A stretch of 64,000 nt of DNA from Mucidula mucida (lineage: Eukaryota; Basidiomycota; Agaricomycetes; Agaricales; Physalacriaceae), in the NCBI GenBank assembly GCA_015501055.1, contig JADNYV010000010.1, forward strand, positions 310,001-374,000, read 5' to 3'. A model generated the notes under the pieces. The model saw only the letters and a program-made list of their open reading frames with translations. It did no database searches and was not told where the DNA came from. Each line of letters starts with the position of its first letter. Within the stretch, counting starts at the first letter, position 1. The position numbers and the translations under genes were made by a program. Shown in pieces: positions 35,336-46,540 of the stretch.

Positions 35336-36815
35336 ATGTCCAACGCCCCGCCCTCGACGTACCTCATCTGGTCCATCGTCGCCTGCATGCTCCTCCTGTT
35401 CCTCCTCTATCATCTATACTCGTTCGACCACTTCAAATGCATCCGCTGGAACTCGGGCCCATACTCTGGCGCGTTCAAGCGCATCATGACATACACCTAC
35501 CTCGTCACGGTGCCCCTCATCGCGACGTTCGCGATCGGGTTTACTGTGCTCAAGTACCGCGAAGGATACGTCGACCTGCCGCCTCATGGAGGTCAGTTGA
35601 CTTTTTTGTTTACCCTTCCACCAGTGATTGACGATTGCGCCAGTGATCCCGAAACCATACACCCTATGGGCCCCCGCGCATCGCCGCTCGATCTTCCCTC
35701 TGAATCTCGCGTTCTCCGTCGCGTGGGCGCTGGAGATGGTCACGCACCTCGAGGAGCTGTGTTTCTGGCTCTTCCTCGTCACGTCCCAGACCTCGCCAAA
35801 CCAGAACTGGTTCAAGTCGGTCTATTTCAGGACCTGGGTCGTAGGCTCTGTCGTCGCCATCGTGTACATGCCGTTGGTCACGATATTCACGCGGCAGGAC
35901 TCGTTGAAGAGCGAGGCGTACACTTTTCTCGCAGGGGGCTTGGGGAGCCTGAGTTTGACGTTGTGGTTTACTCCGATCTTGTGAGGCACCCCCCTCTCTC
36001 ATCATGTCACTTGCTGACCACGAATGGGCAGATGGAATTTCAAAGCGTTCCTCCAGACTTTGAAGCGCGAAGCGGTCGACCATGCGACCATCGTTCGCTT
36101 GACCAAGTTTCACGAGCTGAACGTACGTGTTCCATCGCACCTCGCTCACTCCGACGGCCCTCTGAACTTCTTTTTTACTTAGTCCATCCGCATCCTGTTC
36201 CGCTTCCTCTTCACCATCCCCTTCGTCATCCTCGGTGCAGACGGCGTACGAGCAAACCCAGTCGTAAACCGGAATGCATTCGCCATCGGTACGTTGCAAC
36301 TCAAGCCTTCCCACCAAAAAACCACAACCTGATCATGATGCCTCTCCCAAGAGTTCCTCACAAACATCGCCGCCGTGGGATGCGGCGTCTCATCGGGCCT
36401 CACGCTAATCATCTTCTTCCCCCGGTCCATCGAGAGCGAAATAGCAGCCAAGGAGAGCCGCCACCAGCTCAGCGGCATAGACGGGGACTCGATCATCTCG
36501 CGGTTCGAGCCCCCAGAGTTACTCGTTCCGGAAGAGAGCAGCACGACAAAGTTTGCCTACGACTTGCCTGCTCTCAGCCCTAACCGCAAACGCGGATCAG
36601 ACGTGGAGATTGGCAGGATAGATGGCGGCGACCGTATGAGCCTAAACCCGATGGTGCACAACTTTACAAGTCCCATTGGTGAGTTCTCCATTTTTCTGAT
36701 ATGTGGCGACCGGCGGGGTTGAAGATTGTTGATAGATATGGATCACCGCTTGATGAGGGAAAGAGTGTTTCCGAATAGTCGTAACCACTCCAGGTTGACC
36801 TTTACAAGGCCATGA
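35336..36815 (+). CDS. multispanning membrane protein, agaric-conserved
   Basis: Integral membrane protein with about seven hydrophobic helices. Six exons, 35336-35591, 35644-35980, 36032-36122, 36183-36288, 36352-36678 and 36736-36815, total 1197 nt (398 aa) with all phases closed. Helices include LIWSIVACMLLLFLLYHLYS, YTYLVTVPLIATFAIGFTVL, FPLNLAFSVAWALEMVTHLEELCFWLF, VGSVVAIVYMPLVTIFT, LAGGLGSLSLTLWFTPIL, LFTIPFVILGADGV and GVSSGLTLIIFFP. Loops carry conserved-looking blocks RWNSGPYSGAFKRIMTYTYL, VIPKPYTLW and REAVDHATIVRLTKFHELN. Similar unnamed proteins occur across agaricomycetes to my memory. The C-terminal ~120 residues are hydrophilic and probably cytosolic. Receptor or transporter function cannot be told. 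Confidence 0.8.
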
Positions 36816-37071
36816 TTGCTGCGATGGGTCATTGTGCTTTTTTACCTTTGTAACATCATACACCGCCTCTACTCTCTCTAGTACATCTGTTGTACATCAC
36901 CATATTCAAGAAAAGTATCGCTTTAACCTTATATCCGTGGCGCCCAAATGATCAGCATAATACAAGTGCTCTACACAAAATACATATTTCTAGAGGAATA
37001 TGATACAACGTCTATGAGTGATGCTGATATGTATACAGTATGCGCGTCCAAGTATGTCCGTGTGTAGGTAC

Positions 37072-37833
37072 TCAGCTGATTGTCTTCACATTTTGACCTT
37101 CGGGGGCGTGTTCTCCTGATAACCGCCGTCTAACCTCCTGCTCTACCATCATCAGCCCTTCCCGTCGTAACGCCCCCATCCAAACCGGAGAAACCATCCC
37201 CAGATCGTGCACCTTGTAATACGCCCCTTCGACAAGCCTTGCCCTCCATGCCTCCTTTATGCACAGTTGATAGAGAGCCCGTCCCAACACCGTAGCAAGA
37301 GACTCCCCCTCAAATCCAGGTGCTGGTATACCCGAGTCGTCTTCATCTAATGCACTTTGAACCGAAGGTGGAACCGCATAAACACCCGAACCGACTATAA
37401 CTTCAACAGGTCGGGGACGTCGAGGGATGTTTGACACATGGGGCCCAAGGTGACCTTTTGATGATGGCGCGTGCGCATGATGGTGGTGCGGAGGAGGGGG
37501 CTGTGTGGCGAACATGGGTTGGGGAAATCGTGATGAGGACGAAGATATGCCTAGTGATTCCGCAGGCGTGGATGGCCGTCGTTGGGATGACGATGCAATG
37601 CTTGGCCGGGGAAATGATGAAGAACTGGCGGTCGACTCTGAATCCGGGACATCATCAGACGTATCGCTATCAGGAGTTGGTAGCTGGGTCAAGCGACGTC
37701 TCCGTGGAAGATTGCTGACATGCGGCTCTAGATTTCCTTTCGCCTCAAGGGGCTTTGGAGCTTGTGGTGATATATGAGATGCTTGGTGTGTGTTGGCTAG
37801 CCCATTGCTCGAGGAAGCGGGACTGGGAAGCAT
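37072..37833 (-). CDS. hypothetical protein with internal PHVSN(L/I)PRR repeat
   Basis: Single-exon frame of 253 aa starting at the ATG 37831-37833. The N-terminal 150 residues are Ser/Pro/His-rich and probably disordered. The block (G-N-L-E/G-H-L-G)PHVSN(L/I)PRR(R/P)R occurs twice, near residues 33-48 and 127-143. The C-terminal ~100 residues (ESLATVLGRALYQLCIKEAWRARLVEGAYYKVHDLG...) are helical-looking. No known domain recognised. The GC and codon character match neighbouring genes and the long uninterrupted frame supports coding. Confidence 0.55.
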   Translation of the reverse strand: MLPSPASSSNGLANTHQASHISPQAPKPLEAKGNLEPHVSNLPRRRRLTQLPTPDSDTSDDVPDSESTASSSSFPRPSIASSSQRRPSTPAESLGISSSSSRFPQPMFATQPPPPHHHHAHAPSSKGHLGPHVSNIPRRPRPVEVIVGSGVYAVPPSVQSALDEDDSGIPAPGFEGESLATVLGRALYQLCIKEAWRARLVEGAYYKVHDLGMVSPVWMGALRREGLMMVEQEVRRRLSGEHAPEGQNVKTIS

Positions 37834-38880
37834 GTCAAGATGGGCGTAAGGAAGAGATGCTCTTTCGGCTCAGAGCTCTAGCAGAAAAGGCCTTGAACGA
37901 CTGAAATACCAATGGGAGCAGATTGATAACGCACGTGAAATCAATGACTTGCCGTAATTTGGAAAGTTCTGTACTCGCGCTCCTATCGAAAATCCAAGGA
38001 TTGACTCTTGCCCGCTTCGTCAAAGTATCTCTTGCTCCTTTGGTCGTCGTCGTGGTGGTTGAGTCTAAACTTGCAGATGATAACGCTTTGTCGTTAGTGA
38101 CGCCGATCGATCACGGTGAGCCTTTTGAGGGTGATTTCTGCAAGACGCTCGACGTAAGACAGTGGCACAACTCTTTGCGGGTCAGCTTCGGCCTGGAAGG
38201 AGGTCGTGTCAATTAGATATTGCCACCGGAAGTGACCCCAGAAAGGTGGCCCTCGAAATTTCGGAAAATAATGGAAGGTGAGGAGGCCTAGAAATGTGCA
38301 GGAATCCCCAGAGAACAGTGGCGTCCTTCACAAATTACCAGGAGTCAAGTCGATGCTTGATCATGGGTTAGCTTCGCGTCATGCCCTTCGGTAGCCTCCG
38401 GTAGATACCCCAAACCCCTCCGTGATCTCTCGCAGATTGTTCTCCCGCGTCCCGTATTAGATAGATCTCCTTAATTCCGTGAGCGACGGTGGCGTTTTGA
38501 AAGCGAGTAATGATGCCATACCAGAGTATACAAGTCCATTTTGAGTGAGAACGCTTCCAATGTAGAACTTCTAATCTTGTTACCTTGTGATTGGGAAAAG
38601 ATGGTTTTTCATAATCTGTCACGTAGAAACCCCAGCTCACTTTCAGTGTTCGTACATCTTGACAGTTCATTCCGTTGCGCCTCGTGAACTGCATTAATTA
38701 AAGCAACGAGGCTGTTGAATGGTAAGTCTTCGCCGAAATAGAAAAGTAGGCTCTTATCTCGATACCCGCTGCTCGGATTGGAGATTTTCTTCTCAAGAGA
38801 TTGTTCTTGCTATACCACCGGGTCGCTCATCGTGAAATTCATTTGCGATCTGAAAGAGAAAGGAAAAATATTGTTCGTGT
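37834..38880. other. intergenic region
   Basis: About 1 kb between the hypothetical gene and the stop of the carrier gene. A frame at 38368-38694 (minus, 108 aa) lacks motifs and splice partners. Nothing else is supported. Confidence 0.45.
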
Positions 38881-40076
38881 CTATGCGGCCAGTACTCTCA
38901 TTATGTTTTCGTATACGGTAAAGACTATACCCCCACTCATCTGAGCGTAGAGTCAGACACGATTTGATGAATACATATACTCTTACCACTAATCTGGCCA
39001 ACCTCGGCGTTGTCCCAGTCCAAAATCGGGTTACCCCTTCCTCTGTGAATATCCGATAGGCACAATGCGCAAAGTTTCGGTACTGTGACCGCGCCTCCAG
39101 CGATTGCATACGCGTTTTAATGACACTTGAAAGGTGGTCAAACTAAAGGCATGCAAGACAATACTTGACGTACTCCAATGGCATGGTAGTGTAAACGGTC
39201 ACAACACCAGCAATGGCACCGATTCCAAATGTTATCGTACTCGGTAGTTGCTGACCGGGGCGTGCCGCGCCCTGCACAAACTGCTTAAGGGTAGAATAAG
39301 TCGTGAACCGGATCGCAGAGTTCGCGCCTTGGCGCATCATCGTCGGGAAAAGACCGCGATATACTCCTCGGATGCCTTCCTCGCGCACAATCATCGCTGT
39401 CCCATGAAAAAGTCCACGGTATTGGGGACTCGGTCGATGAGCGTCGTCAATGAGCTTTGTCCTGGTCTACGTCAGACAAACGACTTGAAACGAGCAAAGG
39501 CGCGCGCACTTGATGGTTTCCGAAGGCGTGACCGCAAAGATGGCTTCCATCATTCCAGCACCGAGACCGGCAACGAGACTCCGTGGCGCGCTAACTTTGC
39601 CCTCGACAATCGGTGAGCCTGCGAGACGCGTGCAACAACGAGCACGCATACCTCGGCATCGGCGAGCATGTTCTTGAAGTGATCATAACTGACAAAGCGT
39701 ACGCCCGCCTTGAGAGAGTTGCCAACAACAAGGGCAGAGCATCCCGAGTAGAGACCAGTGATCCCGCGCGCCTGCAGTGTCTCCTTGATGATTGCTATCG
39801 GGCCTTGTTTCTGCTCCAAATTCAATCTTCACCTCTTGTTCTGAGAAACAACACGTACTTTACCACCAAACTGTGACCGTGTCTTGACGAATTCCGTAGG
39901 ATAAGTCACGAAACTGAGTTGGATGGTCAGGCTTGTTGTTGTTCGTCAAGTCAAGGACGACGTACGCCTCAATAGCACCTGCAGTTGCGCCTGCTATTCT
40001 ATGGCATTTTTAGACGATTTAAATAACAAGAAATGGCCTACAAAGAATGGACCGGCTTTTCCTTTGGAAACACCAT
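38881..40076 (-). CDS. mitochondrial tricarboxylate (citrate) carrier
   Basis: Inner-membrane transporter of the mitochondrial carrier family, most like the Ctp1/SLC25A1 citrate exchangers. Eight exons: 40042-40076, 39966-39998, 39859-39913, 39652-39810, 39510-39601, 39165-39461, 38987-39125 and 38881-38940. They total 870 nt (289 aa) and every junction closes. The three ~100-residue repeats are marked by AGATAGAIEAFVTYPTEFVKTRSQ, AGLGAGMMEAIFAVTPSETIKTK and FGIGAIAGVVTVYTTMPLEYV...IKTRMQ, each with the PX(D/E)XX(K/R)-type signature in variant form. RYNF-like YRNFAHCAYRIFTEEG and PRLARLV complete repeat three. The first three exons are only 33-55 nt, and one intron (39126-39164) is just 39 nt. 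Substrate is inferred from family likeness. Confidence 0.88.
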
Positions 40077-40333
40077 GACGGTTAAAGAGAAGGGTGGGTG
40101 GCTGTGCAGCAGCCCGGTCGGATTTATCGGCGTCCTAGGTGCACCTAACGTTTTCACATACGCTCTGCGCTGCGTGAAACGATGGAGCCCTTGCAAGGAA
40201 GTCTACTTGACGTCATGAAATCCACGAGAAGGATGATTCAAAAAAATATGAGCATCCGTCGTTGACCAGCAATTTGAAGGTAACGACTTCAAATATACAT
40301 TTTCGAATTGTTGAACCCACACTGGCATCGTAC

Positions 40334-41984
40334 TTAATGGTCCGCTTCTCCTTTGACCCACGTCTCCATCTGCATTGCAGCACTACTGATTCTCTTTGCT
40401 TCCACCACAAAAACTTTCTCCAGAGTTGCTTGGAGGTCTTTCGACAGGACACGATCAATCGGAGGCCATTGAGCTGCAGCAATCTATATCGAGCATTGAG
40501 CATCTCCAGACCAGTTCGCGTATAAGGCTCACCTGCTTTACGGCGTCAATAAGTCGCATGCGTGTCCAAGGGTTAATGCCCAAGTGCATTTCGAGAATGA
40601 CACACCCAATGTTCCAGACATCGGTTGGGAGCCCGTAAGACGACTCTTTCAGTACTTCCGGTGACATCCACGGAAGAGCACGCTTTAACGCCTGCGCCTC
40701 TTCTTATGAGCAAGAATCAGCCAATTGCTGTTTTGTAGAGCAAATAACCCTTACTAGGTATACCAGGCTTGAACATCCCAAGATCAGCAATCTTGACGAC
40801 TCCGTCCATTGCGATGAGCAGGCTGTCGCCCTAGATACCGCCATGAACAATATCCATGCTGTGTAGGTAAACAAGCCCTGCAAGGACTTGCTTGATGACC
40901 GCACGCGTCTCCTCCTCCGGCATCGGTCCCAGAGCTGCTGCCATTCCTCCAATCGTACCCCCAGACACGTACTCCGTGTATACATGGAGCGAGATCCCTT
41001 AATGATGTGATACTTCAGCATCGCGTTAGTCTTGCATATTCTAGCTCCGCTGAATGATACTTTACCGATGAATCGCACAAGATTAGGGTGATTTACGTTC
41101 CTCAAAAGCTGGTCCTCTCGTCTTTGCGCGCGCGACTCTGAACTGGGGTGAATCCACCAATCCTTCACCGCCAGCACCCGCCTGTCGGGGTGGTTGAGAA
41201 CCCCGTAAACAACGCCGTTGTTCCCGACTTGGAGGACCCGACCCCTGCAATACGTTTCAGTTTGTGCTAATATATCTTCGTCAGGACGCTATAATGACAC
41301 AAAATCCTTGAAACCCACTCGGATTAAATGCAGATGGTTCGTAAGTCTTGGTCACCAGCCCATTTCGACAACAAGACCGGATGATAACAGTATACATGAC
41401 GAGGGCAGCTAGCCTTTCTTCGTCCGTGACTGAGGCATTGGGTGCGATTTCCGGGACCGATGGCAATTTAGTGTCATTGGGCCGGATCGCAGAAGGGAAA
41501 GGACGAATTCTTAGGAAGAAAAATGTCAATACCACGCGGGATCCAGCAAGAGAAAAACAGACGATGAATGTGGCCCAAATCTCAAAGCGGGGCTACAAGC
41601 ATACCATGATGAATATGAAGGGTTACTTGTAAATGGCACTCGTACACAGAGCCCCAGCTCAGCGGCCTTCGTATAATGAGAACGTATAATGACATAGAAC
41701 TGGCGTGCACACACAAAGGAGGGTTTATATCCCGCTGCTGTCGAATCCTGCAGAGGTATTGGTGGTCTATTCGAGTGCAGAGCCCCTCTTCTGTCTTACC
41801 GCTGAATGAATTCGGGGTTTTCCAGGTAAGATACCGCTTTTGCACTTTCGGTGAGTCGGCGAAGCAAATCCGAATTCTCAGAAGGCACTGATAGATCAGT
41901 GGAGCGTTGCTGTTCACCGAGCTGATCAACTGTTGCGCACCAGAGCGTGTACACTTCCTGGAAGAACTCATCCTCGGAAGACAT
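40334..41984 (-). pseudogene. protein kinase (MAPKKK-like) with destroyed catalytic loop
   Basis: A kinase-family gene broken at its active site. Readable parts: start ATG 41982-41984 (MSSEDEFFQEVYTLW), the Gly-loop VGNNGVVYG, VAVK-like LAVKDWW near 41160, LLRNVNHPNLVRFIG, an intron with GACTAAC branch site, then LHVYTEYVSGGTIGGMAAALGPMPEEETRAVIKQVLAGLVYLHSMDIVHGG. The expected HRDIKGDN reads HGGI-stop-GDS, with TAG at 40831-40833, and DFG reads DLG. Downstream, the frame continues through LPWMSPEVLKESSYGLPTDVWNIGCVILEM and PPIDRVLSKDLQATLEK to a TAA at 40334. Introns remain spliceable. The pattern resembles STE11-type kinases. Loss of HRD, K and DFG argues for a dead gene rather than a sequencing slip. 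Confidence 0.7.
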
Positions 41985-42601
41985 GTCTGGAGTTGTGGCA
42001 AGACAAGCCAAGCCGCCCACTCGTGACGCTCCTATCGAGCGACGCGTGGGAATTCCCGAAACCTGGAGGTCCACAAGTGCGGCGAGGGATTTTTGTGAGA
42101 AGGGGAGCGCGCGGCTACATGGCAAATGTCGATGATTAGTTCTGGATGGAATTAACAATCCTAGGTCCCAGAAGGCGTGAGAGGGGTGTCAGATAGCATA
42201 ATATCGCCAGGAAGGTCGTCCGTCTTCAAGATGTTGGAACTTCAACTAAGATCATCATTGTCGCAAGTCATAAACAAGTTGACAGCAGGTGAAGCCGCAG
42301 ATCACCGATCAGAACAGGTTGTAACTTGTCCGTCGTCGCTGGATGTTTCGTGCGCGCTCTCTGGAGCCGATGCACATAAGCTTCCGCTCTCAGATTGCAA
42401 GTGTTTACAGATGAAGGTCCCGACCAGATTTGGCAATTCAAGGTTTGCCTCCGTTGCCTTGAATACGCCTTCGGTAATTGCCACCGTCAGCCCTGATAGG
42501 ACCGAACGACAACGCGAGGCAGATGGTGGGCGCCGTTGTGGAACTTCTCTTTCTCCCACCATCTTGATATCACCGCTTTCTCTGTCTCACATTTGGGGAA
42601 T
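41985..42601. other. divergent intergenic region
   Basis: About 600 bases between the dead kinase (-) and the Trk gene (+). It should contain the Trk promoter. Chance frames only; no clear element. Confidence 0.45.
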
Positions 42602-45600
42602 ATGGCGACTGAGCAGCAACCAAACGGGTTAGTGCACCGGCTGCGCCAGGAGCTGGGCAAACTCGAGTGGACTTTCTTTCGCGTCCACCTATCAGCCTTC
42701 GTCTTCGTCCCACTTATCGCCTCTGGCATCTTCTACGCGAGCAATGGAAAATACCGTGTCAGCTATCTAGATTCTCTCTTCCTCTGTTATTCGTCAATGA
42801 CAGTGACGGGACTATCTGTGGTCAACCTATCGACTCTAACGGCCTGGCAGCAGGTTATGCTCTACCTGCTCATGCTGATGGGGGATATCACCACCGTCTC
42901 ATGGATAATGGTCCTAGTTCGAAAGTTAGTCCTCTCGCTTCAGTAGTCAACTCAAAGTCTAACAAGGTTTCTGCAGACGCTACTTTCGTCGCCACATCGA
43001 GAACCTCCCAGAACGCAAGAAAGTCTTCCCCACACGCGCGGCTATACTCGCTTCCATATCCTCGCCAATCGCGGTGTTCCGCCCGCGCGATGTCATACCT
43101 GCCAATGGCAAATACGCCTCTCCCGACATACAGATCAAACGGCCTACACCCCATGCCACCTTTGCGAATGAAGGCGCCACATACACCGGCGAATCCGACA
43201 ACGAAGACGAAAACATGCTCTCCGACATCCACACATTCACCTCTTCTCCACGTGCTGCCTCCGTGGCTCTTTCGCCGATTAACACGCGCACGTCGCATCG
43301 CGGGGTCGAGTTTGATCTGTCCAACACTATTAATACCCAGAATTCGTTGAGGCAGAGACGTAACACGCGTAGGCCCACGCGATCTGCTACTATTCTTGCA
43401 CCGGATGCAAAGGTACATGAGAACGGGCTTCCCAACCCGCTCAATTTGGTGGGGAAGGTGTTCAAGCGTGCGGCGCCGACAACGTATAGGCAGCTTAAGA
43501 GAAAGATGACGATGCCATCGGTGACGACGCTTGAAGCGACGAGCTCCAAGTGGCTTAGCGGGTTCAACTTGGATGTAGGAAGAAATTCGCATTTCTATAC
43601 GGAGACGTTGACAGACGAACAATTGGAGTATCTTGGAGGGGCGGAATATCGTGCGTTGAGGGTGTTGAGTTACCTCGTTCCTGCGGTAAGTGGCGTTTGG
43701 AGGTATACAGTTACTGGCAATTGATTCCATTCAGTATTTCATTGGGTCACAGCTCATCACATTTATTATATTCGCGCCTTGGTTATCGACGACTTCAACT
43801 TATGATGATGTATTCAGCGCCCAACCACGCTCTGTCAACAAGACATGGTTTGTGTCTTGCTATTTCTGCCGCTCGTCGATGTCAACTGAATGCATGTCAG
43901 GTTTTCCCTTTTCCAAATCATGGCTGCGTATACTGGAGGAGGCCTTTCTTTGGTCGACGCGTATGTTTGCTCTCTTCAGCTTCGTAGTATCAGAAGCTAA
44001 ACGACGCATAGAGGAATGGTACCCTTCCAGACCGCATACCTGATGATATGTGCGTGTCTCTAATTTACTGAATGATTACTTCAATACCAGAAAGCTAGTC
44101 CCTTTGATATTTGCGATATTGGCCGGGAATCACGCACTGGTTCGTGTGATACCTTTTGACGACGATGCATTCTTCTAACTCGTTATGTGTAGCCCATTTT
44201 GTGAGTCTTGCCCTCGACAGCGCGCGCTCGCTTTAACACCAGTCACCCCCCGCAAAAGTCTTCGGCTTGTCATGTCCGTTCACTTTTGAAATTACACCCG
44301 ATTTTGCGCTCAATGTTCGTGTAGTTGGATAGGGTCAAAACTCTCAAAGGAGGGCGGCGACTTGGATCAGGCATTCGACTTCCTGCTCCACCATCCCCGA
44401 CGGTTCGTCAGTCGTTTTCGGTGTCGTCGGCGTTCTAACCGAGCGTGCACAGCTGTTTCATTTATCTGTTCGTGGCAGTCCAATGAATTCACGACGTTTG
44501 CTGATGGCAAGGCAGATTTCCAAGTCATCAAACATGGTTTCTTGTGATTTCGCTTCTCGTCATGAGGTTGGTCGCAAAGCTTCTGTGTGAATGACCACTA
44601 ACGGATAGATAAGTGCCATAGAATGGGTTGGATTTGAAGTCCTGAGTGAGTGATGGAGACCTCGCCGAAGTATCCGATACAATACTAACGCGCCCATCGC
44701 TCGCTTTTAGACATCGGTCTGGATGTGTATAAGGCGCTGAACACCGGCGCCAGGATCGTTGATGGCCTTTTCCAAGGGCTTGCTGCACGGGCGTCTGGTT
44801 TCACAATTGTGGCTTTGTCCGAAACGGCCCCAGCACTACAGTAGGTCCATGGGAGACCCCATGTTCTCGCTACTGAAAATGGATTACTAGGTTCCTCTAC
44901 GTTGTGATGATGTACATTGCGGTATATCCTGTGGGTGTGTCATTGTTTTGACCTGGGCATCAGCTCATCCTCGACAGGTTGCGATGAGTATTCGTTCAAC
45001 AAACGTGTACGTTTCGGGGTATTACTCCGCGCCCTCACCAATGACGGTGCTTTGCGCAGAAACGAAGAAGGCTCGCTTGGGATATTTGAAGCTGCCCCAG
45101 ATGATGAAGATGAAGAACCTACCGACCTCGAAACGTTAGAACCCAGGGAACGAGTGGGCAAGTACCTCAGCTGGCATATACGGCGACAAGTTTCCATCGG
45201 TGTGTTTTCGACGTTTGGTTTGGGCCTACCTCCTCATTGAATCTTTTGTCTACTAGATATCTGGTGGCTAGTGTGGGCAGTGTTTCTCGTGGCCATTATA
45301 GAGCGCGGGCAGCTTATGGATCCTAACGAGAAGTGGTTCGACATGTTCCGGGTACTCTTCGAACTTGTATCTGCCTTTGGCGGAATTGGGTTAACTCTTG
45401 GCTTTCCCAATGTGTGTATAATCCTCTCGCAGTGTTCCCTCGCTCAGTATCAACCTTGTTTAGGGTAACTACTCGTTCTGTGGATCTTTCAAGCCACTGT
45501 CGAAGCTGGTTGTGATCATCATCATGTAACTACCTTTCCTTTCGTGCATGACCGCCTCTAACATGACTTGGAAGGGTTCGTGGTCGCCATCGTGGATTGC

Positions 45601-45722
45601 CAGTCGCGATCGACCCCTCTATCAAGTTACCGCTTGATTTGGCGAGGCGTAAGAAGGAAGATGAGGAAAAATCTAGGACTGAGTCGAATGGGCTTGGGCT
45701 GGAGAACGTCCCGGAGGTTTAG
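42602..45722 (+). CDS. Trk-type potassium transporter
   Basis: Plasma-membrane K+ uptake protein of the fungal Trk family. Nineteen exons from 42602 to 45722 total 2187 nt (728 aa); every junction closes: 42602-42924, 42977-43685, 43735-43847, 43901-43960, 44012-44049, 44099-44139, 44193-44200, 44258-44272, 44325-44402, 44453-44467, 44516-44566, 44614-44645, 44711-44840, 44891-44930, 44978-45006, 45060-45199, 45257-45411, 45464-45525, 45575-45722. The four selectivity-filter loops are visible: SSMTVTGLSVVNL, AAYTGGGLSLVDAG, AARASGFTIVALSE and SAFGGIGLTLGF, each with its Gly. The long loop after the first M1-P-M2 unit (residues ~110-340) is hydrophilic, as usual in fungal Trk. FLLHHPRR and the C-terminal RGRHRGLPVAID block are family hallmarks. 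Exons of 8, 15 and 15 nt are required to keep IFLRLVIW and CFIYLFPSHQTW. Confidence 0.93.
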
Positions 45723-45895
45723 GTGGACAGTCACATTCATTATAGTAAGGTATTGATTGATACATGATATAATTATAATTTGCGATATTCGATACATATA
45801 AAGTAGAAGTAGACTTCGGAATCGCGAAGATATGTTCTTGATAGTGTGAAGTGAAAAGAAACCAATGGTAGAACAAAATGGTCGACATCTGAAGT

Positions 45896-46540
45896 TCACT
45901 GAGTTTGGAACGAAGGAAGATCTGAAGGACCGGCGCACCAGAAGAAAGTACCAGCAACTATTGGGGATGCTACGAGAGACTGGGGTCTATCCCTTGTGTT
46001 CCTGAGGTCGGGATAGTACCACGAAGCTGTTTGATAGACTCGCTGGGCGAAGCCATGGTCGACCCAACCCTGGCGCTCCAAGTCACCCGCAACGCAATAG
46101 CACCAATATCTGCACCCGATATGCTGATCCGTGAATTTGTACCGGTCTCTGCGGTTCTCGATTAACATCCGAAAAATGCGCTCGACCGTTACTCCCTGAG
46201 TAACGTTCGACGATACCACTATCGGCGCAAAGTGCGAGACGATGTACGTCTTGGACGCGAGGTCAATGAGCGCTGGGCTGGCGGAGGTCTCCCCGGAACG
46301 GATGCTCAATCGCACGGAGGTGGTATTCCCCGTTTGGAGAAAGATCATCCAGTGGTTCACCGGCTGCGCGCCCACGACCAGCGGCTCGTTCCGGTCGTTG
46401 TTGGCAGCGCAGAAATGTATCCGGCCCACGGTGGCGGAGAGAGGTGTGCTGAGGATATCGAAGTCCTCGGCATCCCAGTGACACTCGGGATTGCACAGAT
46501 AGTCATCAATGTACTCCGCGACGTTCAGGGTGGACGCCAT
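45896..46540 (-). CDS. DUF7770-like protein
   Basis: Single-exon gene of 214 aa, start ATG 46538-46540. The block VNHWMIFLQTGNTTSVRLSIRSGE, followed by KTYIVSHFA, VTVERIFRMLIENRRDRYKFTDQHIGCRYWCY, resembles fungal proteins grouped as DUF7770 (NHW...LFL; R.....YKF....GCRFW). Function unknown. No signal peptide or membrane segment is seen. Its 3' end faces the Trk stop codon 170 bp away. Family assignment is from memory of the motif order. Confidence 0.6.
   Translation of the reverse strand: MASTLNVAEYIDDYLCNPECHWDAEDFDILSTPLSATVGRIHFCAANNDRNEPLVVGAQPVNHWMIFLQTGNTTSVRLSIRSGETSASPALIDLASKTYIVSHFAPIVVSSNVTQGVTVERIFRMLIENRRDRYKFTDQHIGCRYWCYCVAGDLERQGWVDHGFAQRVYQTASWYYPDLRNTRDRPQSLVASPIVAGTFFWCAGPSDLPSFQTQ

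Noticed and set aside
35664..36317. 217-codon minus-strand frame
   Set aside because: Shadow of the multispanning membrane protein gene on the plus strand, crossing its introns.
40831..40833. Stop-codon readthrough in the kinase gene
   Set aside because: The neighbouring HRD and DFG residues are also lost, so readthrough would not give an active enzyme.
42888..43730. 280-codon minus-strand open frame
   Set aside because: It lies entirely opposite the Trk exon 2, which has strong family evidence; it is a shadow frame.
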